Origin: JAXLQL01 sp046331625
GTDB taxonomy: Bacteria > Acidobacteriota > Terriglobia > Bryobacterales > Bryobacteraceae
Direction of reading: 5' to 3'
Assembly: GCA_046331625.1 (NCBI GenBank)
Contig: JAXLQL010000014.1
Coordinates: 62,001-126,000, forward strand
Length of the DNA stretch: 64,000 nt
The translations under genes and the position numbers were made by a program. The notes below the pieces were generated by a model that did no database searches, was not told where the DNA came from, and saw nothing but the letters and a program-made list of their open reading frames with translations. How positions within the stretch are numbered: the stretch's first letter is position 1; every line of letters starts with the position of its first letter. Below are positions 51,260 through 60,122 of this stretch, one piece after another.

Positions 51260-52375
51260 ATGAAGATCACCTCTATTGAAACGATCCCGGTGCGGGTGCC
51301 CATTCGCCCGGAGTTCCAGATTCGTTCGAGCTTGGGCGCGCACCTGGTGTCGCCATTCCTGATCCTGCGCGTCCACACCGACGAGGGCATCACGGGCGTG
51401 GGCGAAGTTTCCTGCACGCCGGTCTGGAGCGGAGAAGATCAGGTGAGCGCGGCGAACATGATTCGCCAGTACATCGAGCCTTCGCTCACAGGCGAGGATC
51501 CGCGCCAGATCGAAGCGCTGACGATGAAGATGCGACGCGTGGTGGCGGCCAATCCGTTCACCAAGTCAGGCGTCGAGATGGCGCTGTGGGACATTCTCGG
51601 CAAGTCCGCCGGGCTCCCTGTTTATCGCATGCTCGGCGGCGCGGTGCGTCCGCGAGTTCCAGTGAAGATGTCGATCTCGGGCGCAGAACCCGAACGCGCG
51701 GCGCGCCTGGCCGAGTTCGCGTTGAGCCAAGGTTTGCGCGCGTCGAAAGTGAAGGTCGCGATCGCGGAAGAGGCGGACGTGGCGCGCGTGAAAGCCGCGC
51801 GGCAGGTGTTCGGTGAGAAGTTCCCGCTCGGCGTGGACGCCAACGGTGGATGGAGCGCGCGCGTGGCGATCCGCATGATTCGCAGGCTCGCGGACGAATG
51901 CGGAATCTACTTCGCCGAGCAGCCGGTGGCTCCGCTCGACACGGCGTGGATGGCCGATGTGCGGCGGAACGTTCCGGTGCCGGTGATGGCCGACGAGAGC
52001 GTCTACACGCTGCAGGATGCGATGGCGCTGGTGCGCGCTGGCGCGGCGGACATTCTCTCCGTTTACGTGGGCAAGGGCGGCGGCATCGGACCTGCGCGCA
52101 AGATCGCCGCGGTGGCCGAAGCGGCGGGACTCACCTGTACGGTGGGCAGCAATCTCGAACTCGGGATCGCGAGTGCGGCGATGGCTCATCTCGCGATGGC
52201 CACGCCGGGCATTGGCGCCGAGGAGTTCCCGTGTGACATACTCGGTCCCATTGCGTATGAGGACGATGTGGTGATGGACCGTCTGAAGATCGAAGACGGC
52301 GGGGTGCGCCCGGCCGACCTTCCGGGCCTCGGGGTCGAACTCGACGAAGCCAAGCTCGCGCGGTACAAGGTTTGA
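51260..52375 (+). CDS. Enolase-superfamily enzyme (muconate lactonizing/epimerase type)
   Basis: 371 residues from ATG 51260. Barrel residues: KVK in RASKVKVA (strand 2), D-A-N in GVDANGGW (strand 3), Glu in YFAEQPV (strand 4), D-E in VMADESVY (strand 5), Lys in YVGKGGGIG (strand 6). Two opposing lysines assign it to the muconate-lactonizing subgroup (cycloisomerases, o-succinylbenzoate synthase, dipeptide or N-acyl amino acid epimerases/racemases). With the N-acyl deacylase encoded two genes upstream, an N-acyl amino acid racemase role is conceivable but unproven. Confidence 0.87.
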   Translation: MKITSIETIPVRVPIRPEFQIRSSLGAHLVSPFLILRVHTDEGITGVGEVSCTPVWSGEDQVSAANMIRQYIEPSLTGEDPRQIEALTMKMRRVVAANPFTKSGVEMALWDILGKSAGLPVYRMLGGAVRPRVPVKMSISGAEPERAARLAEFALSQGLRASKVKVAIAEEADVARVKAARQVFGEKFPLGVDANGGWSARVAIRMIRRLADECGIYFAEQPVAPLDTAWMADVRRNVPVPVMADESVYTLQDAMALVRAGAADILSVYVGKGGGIGPARKIAAVAEAAGLTCTVGSNLELGIASAAMAHLAMATPGIGAEEFPCDILGPIAYEDDVVMDRLKIEDGGVRPADLPGLGVELDEAKLARYKV

Positions 52376-52376
52376 G

Positions 52377-53612
52377 ATGAGAGCGCCACGCGATCCCGCA
52401 TGGTTGCTCATCGGCTTCCTCTGGGTTTGCTACGCGCTCAATCACGCCGACCGGCAAGTTGTCTACACGTTATTCCCCGCGCTGCAAAAGGAATTCGGAT
52501 ACAGCAATCAGGTGCTGGGGCTCACCGGCGCGCTGTTCCTTTGGATCTACGGTCTGTGCTCACCCGTGGCTGGCGTGCTCGGTGACCGTTGGCCCCGGCC
52601 GAAGCTCGTGGTGGGCAGCCTCGCCATCTGGAGCTTTTTCACTGTGCTCTCCGGCATTTCGCCGAATGGGATGTTCCTGCTCGCATGCCGGGCGCTGCTC
52701 GGTGTCTCAGAATCGATGTTCTTTCCAGCCGCGGCCGCGTTGATCGCCGCCGCACATGGTCCCGAGAGCCGGTCCAAGGCGATGGCGATTTTCGCCACGA
52801 GTCAGATGGCGGGCGTCGCCACCGGGGGCTCACTGAGTGGATTCGTCGCGGAACATTTTCACTGGCGCGCGTCGTTTTGGATTCTGGGCGCGTTCGGGAT
52901 CGCGTTCGCGGTGCCACTGTGGTTGTTCCTGTCGCGACTGCCGGAGAAAATTCGCCAGGGCGAATCGAGCGGGGCGATGAGCGCCGCGGGATTCCTCAGC
53001 CTGTTCCGCATTCCCACGCTGCTCGTGGTGACCACGTTCGTGGCGATCGCGACGTTCGCGCTGTTTCTGGTCTACACATGGTTGCCCACATTTCTCGGAG
53101 ACAAGTTCCATTTGGGCATGAGCCGTGCCGGATTCGAAGCGAGCGTGTATCCGCAGATCGGAACGCTGTCGGGACTCTTCGTCGGGGGCTCGCTCGCCGA
53201 CCACTTCTATCCGAAGCGGCATTCGGCGCGCTACTGGATCGTGCTCGTGGCGTTCGTCTCGGCGGGACCGTTCCTTTACATGGTCGGCGCCGCACCGACG
53301 CTCGCGATCACGCGTGTGGCGGTGATGGGCTTCGGATTTTTCGCGGGCTTTGTTTCGGCGAACCAAGTGGCGGCGGCATACGATGTGGTCCCGCGGGCGC
53401 TGCGAGCTTCCACGATCGGGCTGTTGAATTTCCTCGGCGCGGGCATGTCCGGATTCGCGCCGTACTTGGGCGGATGGGCTCGCGACACGGTCGGCGTGGA
53501 TCGCTTGATGGCGTTCACGGCGGGGCTCTACGGAGTGGGCGCGGTGGTGTTGGTATACGGAATCCTGCGGCACTTCGAACGCGATCATGCGGCGGCGCAA
53601 GAGACGGCGTAG
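52377..53612 (+). CDS. MFS transporter (hexuronate/acid-type)
   Basis: 411 residues, about twelve membrane helices. Motifs: NHADRQVVYTLFPALQKEFGYS in TM1 (ExuT/GudP-like families have N-x-x-D-R), GVLGDRWPRPK (motif A, loop 2-3), RALLGVSESMFFPA (TM4). Predicted importer of an organic anion, the likely substrate of the upstream enzymes. Starts one base after the previous stop; last gene of the operon. Confidence 0.88.
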   Translation: MRAPRDPAWLLIGFLWVCYALNHADRQVVYTLFPALQKEFGYSNQVLGLTGALFLWIYGLCSPVAGVLGDRWPRPKLVVGSLAIWSFFTVLSGISPNGMFLLACRALLGVSESMFFPAAAALIAAAHGPESRSKAMAIFATSQMAGVATGGSLSGFVAEHFHWRASFWILGAFGIAFAVPLWLFLSRLPEKIRQGESSGAMSAAGFLSLFRIPTLLVVTTFVAIATFALFLVYTWLPTFLGDKFHLGMSRAGFEASVYPQIGTLSGLFVGGSLADHFYPKRHSARYWIVLVAFVSAGPFLYMVGAAPTLAITRVAVMGFGFFAGFVSANQVAAAYDVVPRALRASTIGLLNFLGAGMSGFAPYLGGWARDTVGVDRLMAFTAGLYGVGAVVLVYGILRHFERDHAAAQETA

Positions 53613-53618
53613 GCGTCC

Positions 53619-53647
53619 TTGCCTCGCGACCGCGCCTCCACTATGAT
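53619..53647 (+). promoter_or_regulatory. Candidate sigma70-type promoter
   Basis: TTGCCT (53619-53624), 17-bp spacer, TATGAT (53642-53647), in the 72-bp gap before the exported propeller gene. Predicted start about 53654; a Shine-Dalgarno (GGGAGG, about 53674-53679) lies before the ATG at 53685. Confidence 0.6.
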
Positions 53648-53684
53648 GGTCGATCGAGATACTCTTGACCTCCGGGAGGTTCGT

Positions 53685-54563
53685 ATGAAACGCAGAGACT
53701 TCTTCACAGTGGCGGCGGCCGTTCCGGCGATGAACGCCGTTGCCAGCGCGGCGGCGCGGCTCGACCGCATCCCGGTACGCAAAGCCGGCAAGGTGGAGAT
53801 CGTATTCAAGTCGCCGGCTTCGAAACCCAACGGGCTCCAGGCGACCAAGGATGGTCTCTGGATTATCGACCAGGGTCCTGGAAATCAGGCCCACCTCGTC
53901 GACTACAAGGGCGGCAAGGTGATCAAGGGATTCGAAACCGAAACGGAATCCTCGAGCGGAATCACGTTCGATGGCGAAGCGCTCTGGATCGGATCTACAT
54001 ATAGCCGCGAGATCGTGAAGTGCAACGCGAACACCGGGAAGGCGATCGAGCGGCATTTCACTCCTGGCGCCGGCGTGATCTACCAAATGATGGGCGATGC
54101 GCCTGCGCGGTCCAGTCCGGTGCCGGAGAACATGCGGCAGGTGACTCCGGCTCGTCCAACGAAAGCGGGCGCAGCGCCGCGCGTTGGTGGATTCCAGATG
54201 GGCAAAGTCAGTTCCACTGCTCCTGGGACTGGTGCGCACGGCCAGGAGTGGCGCGATGGGAAGCTGTGGTTCTGCGTGCCGCCTTCACGCCACGTGTACC
54301 GGATCGATCCGAAGAGTTGGGTGGTGGAAGCGCAGTTCCCGACGGCGGGAAATCGGCCGCACGGGATCGGTTGGGAAGGCAAGTATCTCTGGGTGACGGA
54401 TTCGAACCTGAACGCCTTCTTCAAGCACGATCCGGATACGGGCGCGATGGTGGAGAAGATCCAGCTTGCCGACAACGATCCGTTGCCGCACGGCATGACC
54501 ATTTGGAACGGTTGGATGTGGTATTGCGACGACGTCGGCATCGTCTGCAAGTTCAAGCTCTAA
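53685..54563 (+). CDS. Tat-exported beta-propeller protein
   Basis: 292 residues from ATG 53685. Twin-arginine leader KRRDFFTVAAAVPAMNAVASAAA. The body has YncE/SMP-30-like blades: NGLQATKDGLWIIDQG, SGITFDGEALWIGSTYSREI, WRDGKLWFCVPPSRHVYRIDP, HGIGWEGKYLWVTDSNLNAFFKHDPDTG. No metal or catalytic set can be assigned. It has its own promoter and is separated from the FAD gene by a REP-like repeat. Confidence 0.8.
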   Translation: MKRRDFFTVAAAVPAMNAVASAAARLDRIPVRKAGKVEIVFKSPASKPNGLQATKDGLWIIDQGPGNQAHLVDYKGGKVIKGFETETESSSGITFDGEALWIGSTYSREIVKCNANTGKAIERHFTPGAGVIYQMMGDAPARSSPVPENMRQVTPARPTKAGAAPRVGGFQMGKVSSTAPGTGAHGQEWRDGKLWFCVPPSRHVYRIDPKSWVVEAQFPTAGNRPHGIGWEGKYLWVTDSNLNAFFKHDPDTGAMVEKIQLADNDPLPHGMTIWNGWMWYCDDVGIVCKFKL

Positions 54564-54627
54564 CGCACACCCTGACGGCGGACCCGAACCCTGCTACTCG
54601 CCTGGGGGGGCGACGCGAACTCCGGCA

Positions 54628-54668
54628 GCGGGACTGAAGTCCCGCGCAAGCTGAAGCCTGCCCCACAC
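54628..54668 (+). repeat. REP-like repeat
   Basis: GCGGGACTGAAGTCCCGC then GCAAGCTGAAGCCTGC and CCCACA, in the 113-bp gap between two convergent genes (propeller stop 54563, FAD-gene stop 54677). It could serve as a bidirectional stop signal or mRNA-stabilising hairpin. Nothing else seen in the gap apart from a G-run at about 54604-54610. Confidence 0.85.
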
Positions 54669-54676
54669 GAGGCGCG

Positions 54677-55834
54677 TCAAAGGGCACGCGCGAGGATTCG
54701 TTGGACGCTGTCGGGGTGAAAGAAGTCCTCCACTCGCACGGTTCCCGCGTCGATGCCCGCGAACCGGTCCGCGGCTTCCTGGTTCTTCGAAATCGCGAAG
54801 AGCAGTCGCTGCACGGGCTCCGGCGGTGGCTCGTACGACGCGCGCTCGCAGGTGAGCTGGTACATCGCGCGAGTGGCCGCGTTGCGCTGCTGTTCATAGC
54901 GCTCGAGGGCTGACTCCCGAGATCGGCCTCCGGTGAGCGCTTCACTGAGCATGTCGGCGTCGCGAAAGGCGTCGGTGATGCCTTGCGCCGTCAGTGGATC
55001 CTTGTGGAATCCCGCGTCCCCTACCAACGCCCATCCGGGACCATACGGCTTCCGATAGAAGTTGGCGAGATCGGCTGTCCCGTACACGCGAGACTCGAGC
55101 CGGCCAACGCGGACCTTGTCCGGGATCGCCTCGAGGTAGGCAGCTTGATGGTCGAGCCGGATCCGCGGGAACTCCGAGATCGCCGTCGAGACAATGGCCA
55201 TGGTGAGTCCGCCATTGGTTGGGAAGGTGAGCGTGGAGTGCCGCTCGTGAATCCGAATGTCGGTGCAGGTTTCCGGCACTCCGCTCCAATACCCGTAGTA
55301 GACGCAGGTAAGCGCTGGGCGGAGATCGTACTGCGGCGCGTCAGTGAGACGGGCGACCAGGGAATGCATGCCGTCGGCGCCGATGACGATATCGGCTTGC
55401 TCGGTGAAGCCGTTTCCCCGGATGCCGGTGACGCGTCCGCCGCCCGAGGACAGTGCTTCCACGGCGCAGTTTTCGCGAAGCTCGCATCCGGCTTCCACGG
55501 CTGCGTCAGCCATCAGTTTGTCCAGAACGATACGCGTGGGCGCGAAGGCTTCGGTGATTCCGCCTTCCGCCGCCGGAGCCGAGCCGGCGAAGGCGAACGC
55601 GCCGAAGTCGAAACCAGTGCGGGTGATCGGAGGGCAGCCAGTCGCTCGCAGGCGATCGAGCAGTCCCCAGCGATTCAGCCGGGCGATGCCCGCCTGGTGA
55701 ACGTAGTGCGTGGAGATGGTGTCGCTTGGGAACGATGCCTTGTCTACGAGCAACACCTTCATCCCTCTTCGCGCGAGCAGGAGCGCGGTGGCCGATCCGG
55801 CCACGCGCGCACCCACGATGATCGCGTCGTACAT
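54677..55834 (-). CDS. FAD-dependent oxidoreductase/monooxygenase (geranylgeranyl reductase-like)
   Basis: 385 residues. N-terminal FAD-binding GARVAGSATALLLARRG (variant of GxGxxG, Arg at the second Gly) with the acidic end VLLVDKASFPSDTISTHYVHQAG, then IVIGADGMHSLVAR (DG motif) and GDAGFHKDPLTAQGITDA (GD motif contacting FAD ribityl/pyrophosphate). Such proteins hydroxylate aromatic compounds or reduce/hydroxylate lipids; the T-x-x-S-T-H-Y segment is common in the halogenase/geranylgeranyl reductase subgroup. Follows the small secreted-protein gene by 10 bp on the same strand. Confidence 0.87.
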   Translation of the reverse strand: MYDAIIVGARVAGSATALLLARRGMKVLLVDKASFPSDTISTHYVHQAGIARLNRWGLLDRLRATGCPPITRTGFDFGAFAFAGSAPAAEGGITEAFAPTRIVLDKLMADAAVEAGCELRENCAVEALSSGGGRVTGIRGNGFTEQADIVIGADGMHSLVARLTDAPQYDLRPALTCVYYGYWSGVPETCTDIRIHERHSTLTFPTNGGLTMAIVSTAISEFPRIRLDHQAAYLEAIPDKVRVGRLESRVYGTADLANFYRKPYGPGWALVGDAGFHKDPLTAQGITDAFRDADMLSEALTGGRSRESALERYEQQRNAATRAMYQLTCERASYEPPPEPVQRLLFAISKNQEAADRFAGIDAGTVRVEDFFHPDSVQRILARAL

Positions 55835-55844
55835 CGATTGCTCC

Positions 55845-56354
55845 TTACTCCTGGTCCGCCGCCGAGAGGGCCGTGGGATTCACTGCAGCGGGCTGCGTGG
55901 TGTCCACTTCGATGCGGGTTCCGCCGCACGAGCCAGTGGAGTTCAGCAACTGCTGGCCGCTGAAAGCGAAGATCTGGCCAATGAACCTGCACGCAGTCAG
56001 GCGGGTTTTGGCCACGTTGGTTTCTTCCCACTGCTTGACCTGAGCGTAGCCGATCACGTTGCCGGCGTTGTCTTTGACGAAGAAGCGGAGCGTCATCCGG
56101 TATTGCCGCGGACCGACGTTGATCCACTCGCCCAAGCCGGCTCCGCGCGCGGTGGGGATGGACGAGGATTCGATTGCCTCACCGCTCGGGCTGTAGGTGT
56201 GCATTACGGGAAAGCTGGCCGGGAATCCGGGAGGGGGCGTGCCGTCAAAGGTGATGTTGATCAACCAGGTACCTTCGAGTTTGTTCGACGCCGCCATCGT
56301 CGCGGGTGGTAACGCCACCGCCGCCATCATCGCCGACAGAATCATTTTACGCAT
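55845..56354 (-). CDS. Small secreted protein of unknown function
   Basis: 169 residues with a signal peptide (MILSAMMAAVALPPATMAA). The mature protein starts LEGTWLINITFDGTPPPGFPASFPVMHTYSPSGEAIESS and continues with beta-rich segments (YRMTLRFFVKDNAGNVIGYAQV) and two Cys (TACRF, GSCGG) that could form a disulfide. It resembles lipocalin-like single-barrel proteins of acidobacteria and proteobacteria. Probably co-transcribed with the FAD oxidoreductase gene. Confidence 0.75.
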   Translation of the reverse strand: MRKMILSAMMAAVALPPATMAASNKLEGTWLINITFDGTPPPGFPASFPVMHTYSPSGEAIESSSIPTARGAGLGEWINVGPRQYRMTLRFFVKDNAGNVIGYAQVKQWEETNVAKTRLTACRFIGQIFAFSGQQLLNSTGSCGGTRIEVDTTQPAAVNPTALSAADQE

Positions 56355-56471
56355 GGAGTGTGTCCTTTGGATTTGGATTTGCCGGCCTTGTTTGTCCGGC
56401 GCATTCCAAGTGTGCGGCGATTCGGGTGGCGCGAGGGAGTGGGGAGGGGTCAGCCGGAGGTTAGGGCGGTG

Positions 56472-58181
56472 TTAGGTCGCTTGAAGCCCCGCGGCGCGGA
56501 GCACTTGCCCGAACCGCTCCTCTGCCCGCAGCGGACCGAACCTGGGGTCGGCCTTGATTCGCATCATCAAAGGCGACTTCATGGCCAAGCATTGCTCGAT
56601 GCAATGGAGAGCTTGGTCGCGGTCGCCGAGTCCGGTGTGAACGAGCGCCAGACCGGCCGCCGCCACGCTCTTGTCGGCCACGCCTTCGAGCAAGCTCCGG
56701 TAGCGGTGCGCCTCTTGCAGGCGGCCCCGCTTGGCCTCGCAATGCCCGAGCGATCCCCAGACCGAGGGCGAATCACCCGAGAGAGCCATGGCGCGCCCGA
56801 ATTCCGCCATCGCCTTATCGTAGTCGCCCGCGGCTTCGTGAGCCAAGGCCAGTTGCCAATGGGCCTCGCGGAAACTCGGGTCCAGGCGAAGCGTCGCTTC
56901 GAGTTGCTCGATCCCTTCGGCGATCCGCCCGGCCAGGTAGAGCACGCGGCCGAGGTGAATGTGCGCTCCGAGGTTCAAGGGGTCGATTTCGAGGTACTTT
57001 CGGATCCACTGTTCTGACTCGGCGAGCCGGCCCGTGGGGTGCAGATTCGTGTACACGTAGATGGGGAAGGCAGGCGAGTATCCGCTTTCGAGCAGCGGCT
57101 GGAACAAGCGCTCGCCTTCGCTCCACTGCCACTGGAATCCGCTGACGTAGGACGCGTAGATGGTCTGCGTCTCCTGACTGGAAGGGTCGAGGTGAAGGGA
57201 CTTGAGCAGCGCGCGTTCGGCGGCGGGGATGTGCTCCATTGGCGCGACGCCCCAGGTGGCGAGGATGCAATGCGAGTTCGCGATCCCGGTCCAGGCCAAT
57301 GCATAAGCCGGATCGCGCGCCACGGCTTTGTCGAGCCAGTCGAAGCTTCTGTTTACCTCGTCGACGGTCCACTTGTGGAAACAGTAGCGGCCCATGAGGT
57401 AGAGGCGGTGCGCTTCGGGATCGACGGGCCGGGCCGGCGCGCGTTCGCCGGAGAGTTCGCGCGTGAGGCTTGCCGCGATGGCTCGCGTGATCTCGTCCTG
57501 CACCGCGAACACATCCTGCAAATCGCGCTCGTAGGTTTCAGACCAGGAGTGGCAACCGCTCTTCGGATCCACCAATTGAGCGGTAACTCGCCAGCGACTC
57601 TGGAAGTGGCGAACGGTGCCTTCCACGATCCAGCCCGCGCCGAGGCGCTGTCCGATCTCGCGGACGTCGACGGCCTTTCCCTTGAATTGGAAGACCGATG
57701 TGCGGGCGATCACGCGCAGGTTGCGGATGCGTCCAACGGCGGCGATCAACTCATCGGTGAGTCCGTCACTGAAGTACTCGTCCTCTGCGCTGCCGCTGGT
57801 GTTGACGAAGGGAAGGATCGCGACGGTGAGGATTTCGGAGGCGGCTGGTTCAGGGCGCGCTTCGACCGAAGGCGCATAGCCGCCTTTCGGATAGACGATC
57901 CGGATGGGGTTGTCTTTGCCTTCGGCGGCGTAGTATTCGCCGAGCTTGGTGCGGAGTCTGGCCGCTTCGGTGCGGACGATGGAGTCGACTTTGGGGTTGT
58001 AGTTGGCGTTGCGGCCGTAGACTTCGACGCCGACGATGTACTCTTTGAGTTCGGCGCCTCGGCCGGCCAGGGCTTCTTCGATAGTGAAGCGGAGAAATTC
58101 GAGCAGCCGAATCGACTGGCCGAGGGCGCGGCTTTGGGAGATTCGGGCGAGTTCGGCCCGAATCGCGGAGGGGTCCCCCAT
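56472..58181 (-). CDS. Transcriptional-regulator-like protein with FlgO/TolB-like and TPR domains
   Basis: 569 residues. N-terminal about 100 residues (ARISQSRALGQSIRLLEFLRFTIEEALAGRG ... IRIVYPKGGYAPS, in outline) are the winged-helix-like region common to a large family of acidobacterial regulators. Residues about 115-235 are FlgO/TolB-N-like (VAILPFVNTSGSAEDEYFSDGLTDELI, VIARTSVFQFKGK, GAGWIVEGTVRH). The remainder is about eight TPRs (EAHWQLALAHEAAGDYDKAMAEFGRAM). No adenylate cyclase catalytic domain is present. Predicted cytosolic signalling protein; target genes unknown. Its gene is preceded by a 43-bp gap to the membrane-protein gene's stop. Confidence 0.82.
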   Translation of the reverse strand: MGDPSAIRAELARISQSRALGQSIRLLEFLRFTIEEALAGRGAELKEYIVGVEVYGRNANYNPKVDSIVRTEAARLRTKLGEYYAAEGKDNPIRIVYPKGGYAPSVEARPEPAASEILTVAILPFVNTSGSAEDEYFSDGLTDELIAAVGRIRNLRVIARTSVFQFKGKAVDVREIGQRLGAGWIVEGTVRHFQSRWRVTAQLVDPKSGCHSWSETYERDLQDVFAVQDEITRAIAASLTRELSGERAPARPVDPEAHRLYLMGRYCFHKWTVDEVNRSFDWLDKAVARDPAYALAWTGIANSHCILATWGVAPMEHIPAAERALLKSLHLDPSSQETQTIYASYVSGFQWQWSEGERLFQPLLESGYSPAFPIYVYTNLHPTGRLAESEQWIRKYLEIDPLNLGAHIHLGRVLYLAGRIAEGIEQLEATLRLDPSFREAHWQLALAHEAAGDYDKAMAEFGRAMALSGDSPSVWGSLGHCEAKRGRLQEAHRYRSLLEGVADKSVAAAGLALVHTGLGDRDQALHCIEQCLAMKSPLMMRIKADPRFGPLRAEERFGQVLRAAGLQAT

Positions 58182-58224
58182 GGAGGTTTATTGTACTTGT
58201 ACGTTCATGTTGCGATCCGGCGCT

Positions 58225-58863
58225 TCACTTCACGCGGCGGTCCGTTCGGCGTACGTTGACGGGCTCGATGGAAAGCAGCAGGCGGCTGCGCGGCGTGACG
58301 AACACACGGCAAGTGGAGCCCGAGTACTCGCGGTAGGCTCGATACGCGGCTTCGCTCACTGGGAAGACCTCGCTCCCGATCGCGTAACCGTAGCGGTCTT
58401 CGGTGGTCTCGTATAGTTCCCCCATGCCGTGTAGCTCTTCGTTGGTGGAACTGATGCTGACGCGGCCTTCGAGCGATTCGGTGCCTTCCTGCATCACGTC
58501 GCGCGCGAGATCGGCCGAGATGCGGATCGCGCCCAGCAGTTTGCCCAGGAACGCGAGCGCGGTTGTGATGGTGATGAGGAAGAACAGCACGTAGAGACTG
58601 ACGCCGATGGCGCTTTCGATCGCAGCCAGTAGCAGTCGTGGAACGAGGATTCTGACGATCGCGAGGAAGACGAGCCAGCCGGCGAGCGCCATCAACGCCG
58701 TCCGAAATGGTTCAAGCGCGACGGCCCACAGCCGGCGATTCTGCGCCGGTGCGATACGGCCCGCACGGTTGGTTTCGAGTTCGTCTACGGTGAATCCGTT
58801 CGCAGTGGCGAGGGCGCGCGCCAAGTCTTCGCGTGATGCCGTCATGGTGTCGTCGGAGTCCAC
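58225..58863 (-). CDS. Membrane protein of unknown function
   Basis: 212 residues (an ATG at 58845 is an equally possible start). N-terminal 20-50: EDLARALATANGFTVDELETNRAGRI, an amphipathic, possibly cytosolic segment. Two membrane helices at about 55-80 (ALMALAGWLVFLAIVRIL) and about 85-110 (IGVSLYVLFFLITITTALAFLG). The C-terminal half is soluble (MGELYETTEDRYGYAIGSEVFPVSEAAYRAYR) with a final beta-rich part. No family recognised. Encoded on the same strand as the TPR regulator, upstream of it. Confidence 0.7.
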   Translation of the reverse strand: MDSDDTMTASREDLARALATANGFTVDELETNRAGRIAPAQNRRLWAVALEPFRTALMALAGWLVFLAIVRILVPRLLLAAIESAIGVSLYVLFFLITITTALAFLGKLLGAIRISADLARDVMQEGTESLEGRVSISSTNEELHGMGELYETTEDRYGYAIGSEVFPVSEAAYRAYREYSGSTCRVFVTPRSRLLLSIEPVNVRRTDRRVK

Positions 58864-58908
58864 TGCACTCGCTAATCGGCGGAATCCGGTGACGTGATTA
58901 GGACCGCG

Positions 58909-59590
58909 TCAGCGTTGCGCGCAAGACGAGATCGCTTGGAGCAGGGGCAGGGGATCGTCATCCATCAATCTGTCGCGCGTGTCCGGTTTGCCGACGAAGC
59001 GCACGGGAGCCGAGGCGCAAGGCGCTCCTTTGCGGTCGGCGAGGCGAACTGGCAGGGTGAACGCTGCCTCGGTTGTGCGTTGACTCTCGAAGCTGGTCTT
59101 GTAGCCGATCGCGAACGTCTTGCCTGGGCCGAGCATTCGCGCCCGGCGAGATTGCCACGGTTCGCGTGCCAATGCTCGCTTCCAACTGGCGACAGCGCTT
59201 GGTCCCACTGTTGCGAGGAATGCGTCCTCATCGCCGGCCAGCCGTGAGTCCAAGTGCGATCGGTATCGGGCGGTCGCTGGTCCAGCGATCTCGAGCACGA
59301 ATGCGCTCGAGCCTCGGGAGAGCCTCGCGGCCGCGGATGCGCGCGTAGGCTTCCAGCAATTCGTGGGAGTTCAGCCGGTACGGTGACTTGTTACCGGCGG
59401 CCTCCAACGAGTCGAGTGCGGCTTCGAGTTCGGGCAACGCGGCTTTGCCGAGGCTCGCCAGAGCCAGCATGGCTCCGCGATCGTGGTTGGCGAGTCCGCA
59501 GGTGAATAGGCCCATTTGCTCGTACAGTCCGCAGATCGACCAGACTGATAGGTGATGTGAGCGGACTAGTTCCAGAGCAGTGCGCTTTCA
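58909..59590 (-). pseudogene. HEAT-like secreted protein gene, frameshifted and 5'-truncated
   Basis: Two overlapping reading frames read as one protein. The upstream part (59590 to about 59240) gives GLYEQMGLFTCGLANHDRG, MLALASLGKAALPELEAAL and ELLEAYARIRGREALPRLER, a HEAT-like helical repeat. The downstream part (about 59250 to 58909) gives LDSRLAGDEDAFLATVGPSA, SWKRALAREPWQSRRARMLGPGKTFAIGYKTSF and ends SSCAQR. A single-base shift at about 59235-59250 separates them. An in-frame stop lies at about 59588, next to the divergent secreted-protein gene, and no good start exists. Functional state doubtful. Confidence 0.5.
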
Positions 59591-59624
59591 TGATATCGAG
59601 CGGCGGGTGCGATCATGTGGAGTG

Positions 59625-60116
59625 ATGCGTACGATCTTGCTCGCGGGGTTGCTCGCCGCCGGGGCCTTTGCCCAGGAGCCGTGGGCCAAACTCGACTTCC
59701 TGCTGGGTAAATGGACCGCCGCCGCGGGTCCGAAGGACACGCCGAACGGCGCGGCGCAGGGCGGCTTCTCGTTCGAGCCGGACCTTGATCGCAAGATCAT
59801 CATCCGCCGCAACACGGCCGTCTACGCTTCCGGACCGCGCCATGACGACTTGATGGTGATCTACCTCGACTCGCCTGGAGGCTCGCCACGCGCCATCTAC
59901 TTCGACAGCGAGGGTCACGTCATCCGGTACAGCCTCGCCTTCCCGGAGCGCGATCGCGTGGTCTTCGAGTCAGACGCTGGGCAGCCCGGTCCACGATTCC
60001 GGCTCAGCTACGCGCGTAACGGCGAAGGGCTCGACGGCAAGTTCGAGATTGCTCCTCCGAGCTCGGACTACAAGCCTTATCTCGCGTGGACTTCGAAGCG
60101 CTCTCGCGCTCGCTAA
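59625..60116 (+). CDS. Small secreted protein (DUF1579-like beta-barrel)
   Basis: 163 residues from ATG 59625 (earlier in-frame codons lack a signal peptide). Signal peptide RTILLAGLLAAGAFAQ. The mature protein begins WAKLDFLLGKWTAAAGP, the 'LxxLxGxW' opening of small lipocalin-like or DUF1579-type proteins, followed by GGFSFEPDLDRKIIIRRN, DDLMVIYLD, AIYFDSEGHVIRYSLAFPE. It ends with LAWTSKRSRAR. No catalytic motif. It is convergent with the cupin gene 6 bp away. Confidence 0.75.
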   Translation: MRTILLAGLLAAGAFAQEPWAKLDFLLGKWTAAAGPKDTPNGAAQGGFSFEPDLDRKIIIRRNTAVYASGPRHDDLMVIYLDSPGGSPRAIYFDSEGHVIRYSLAFPERDRVVFESDAGQPGPRFRLSYARNGEGLDGKFEIAPPSSDYKPYLAWTSKRSRAR

Positions 60117-60122
60117 GACGGC

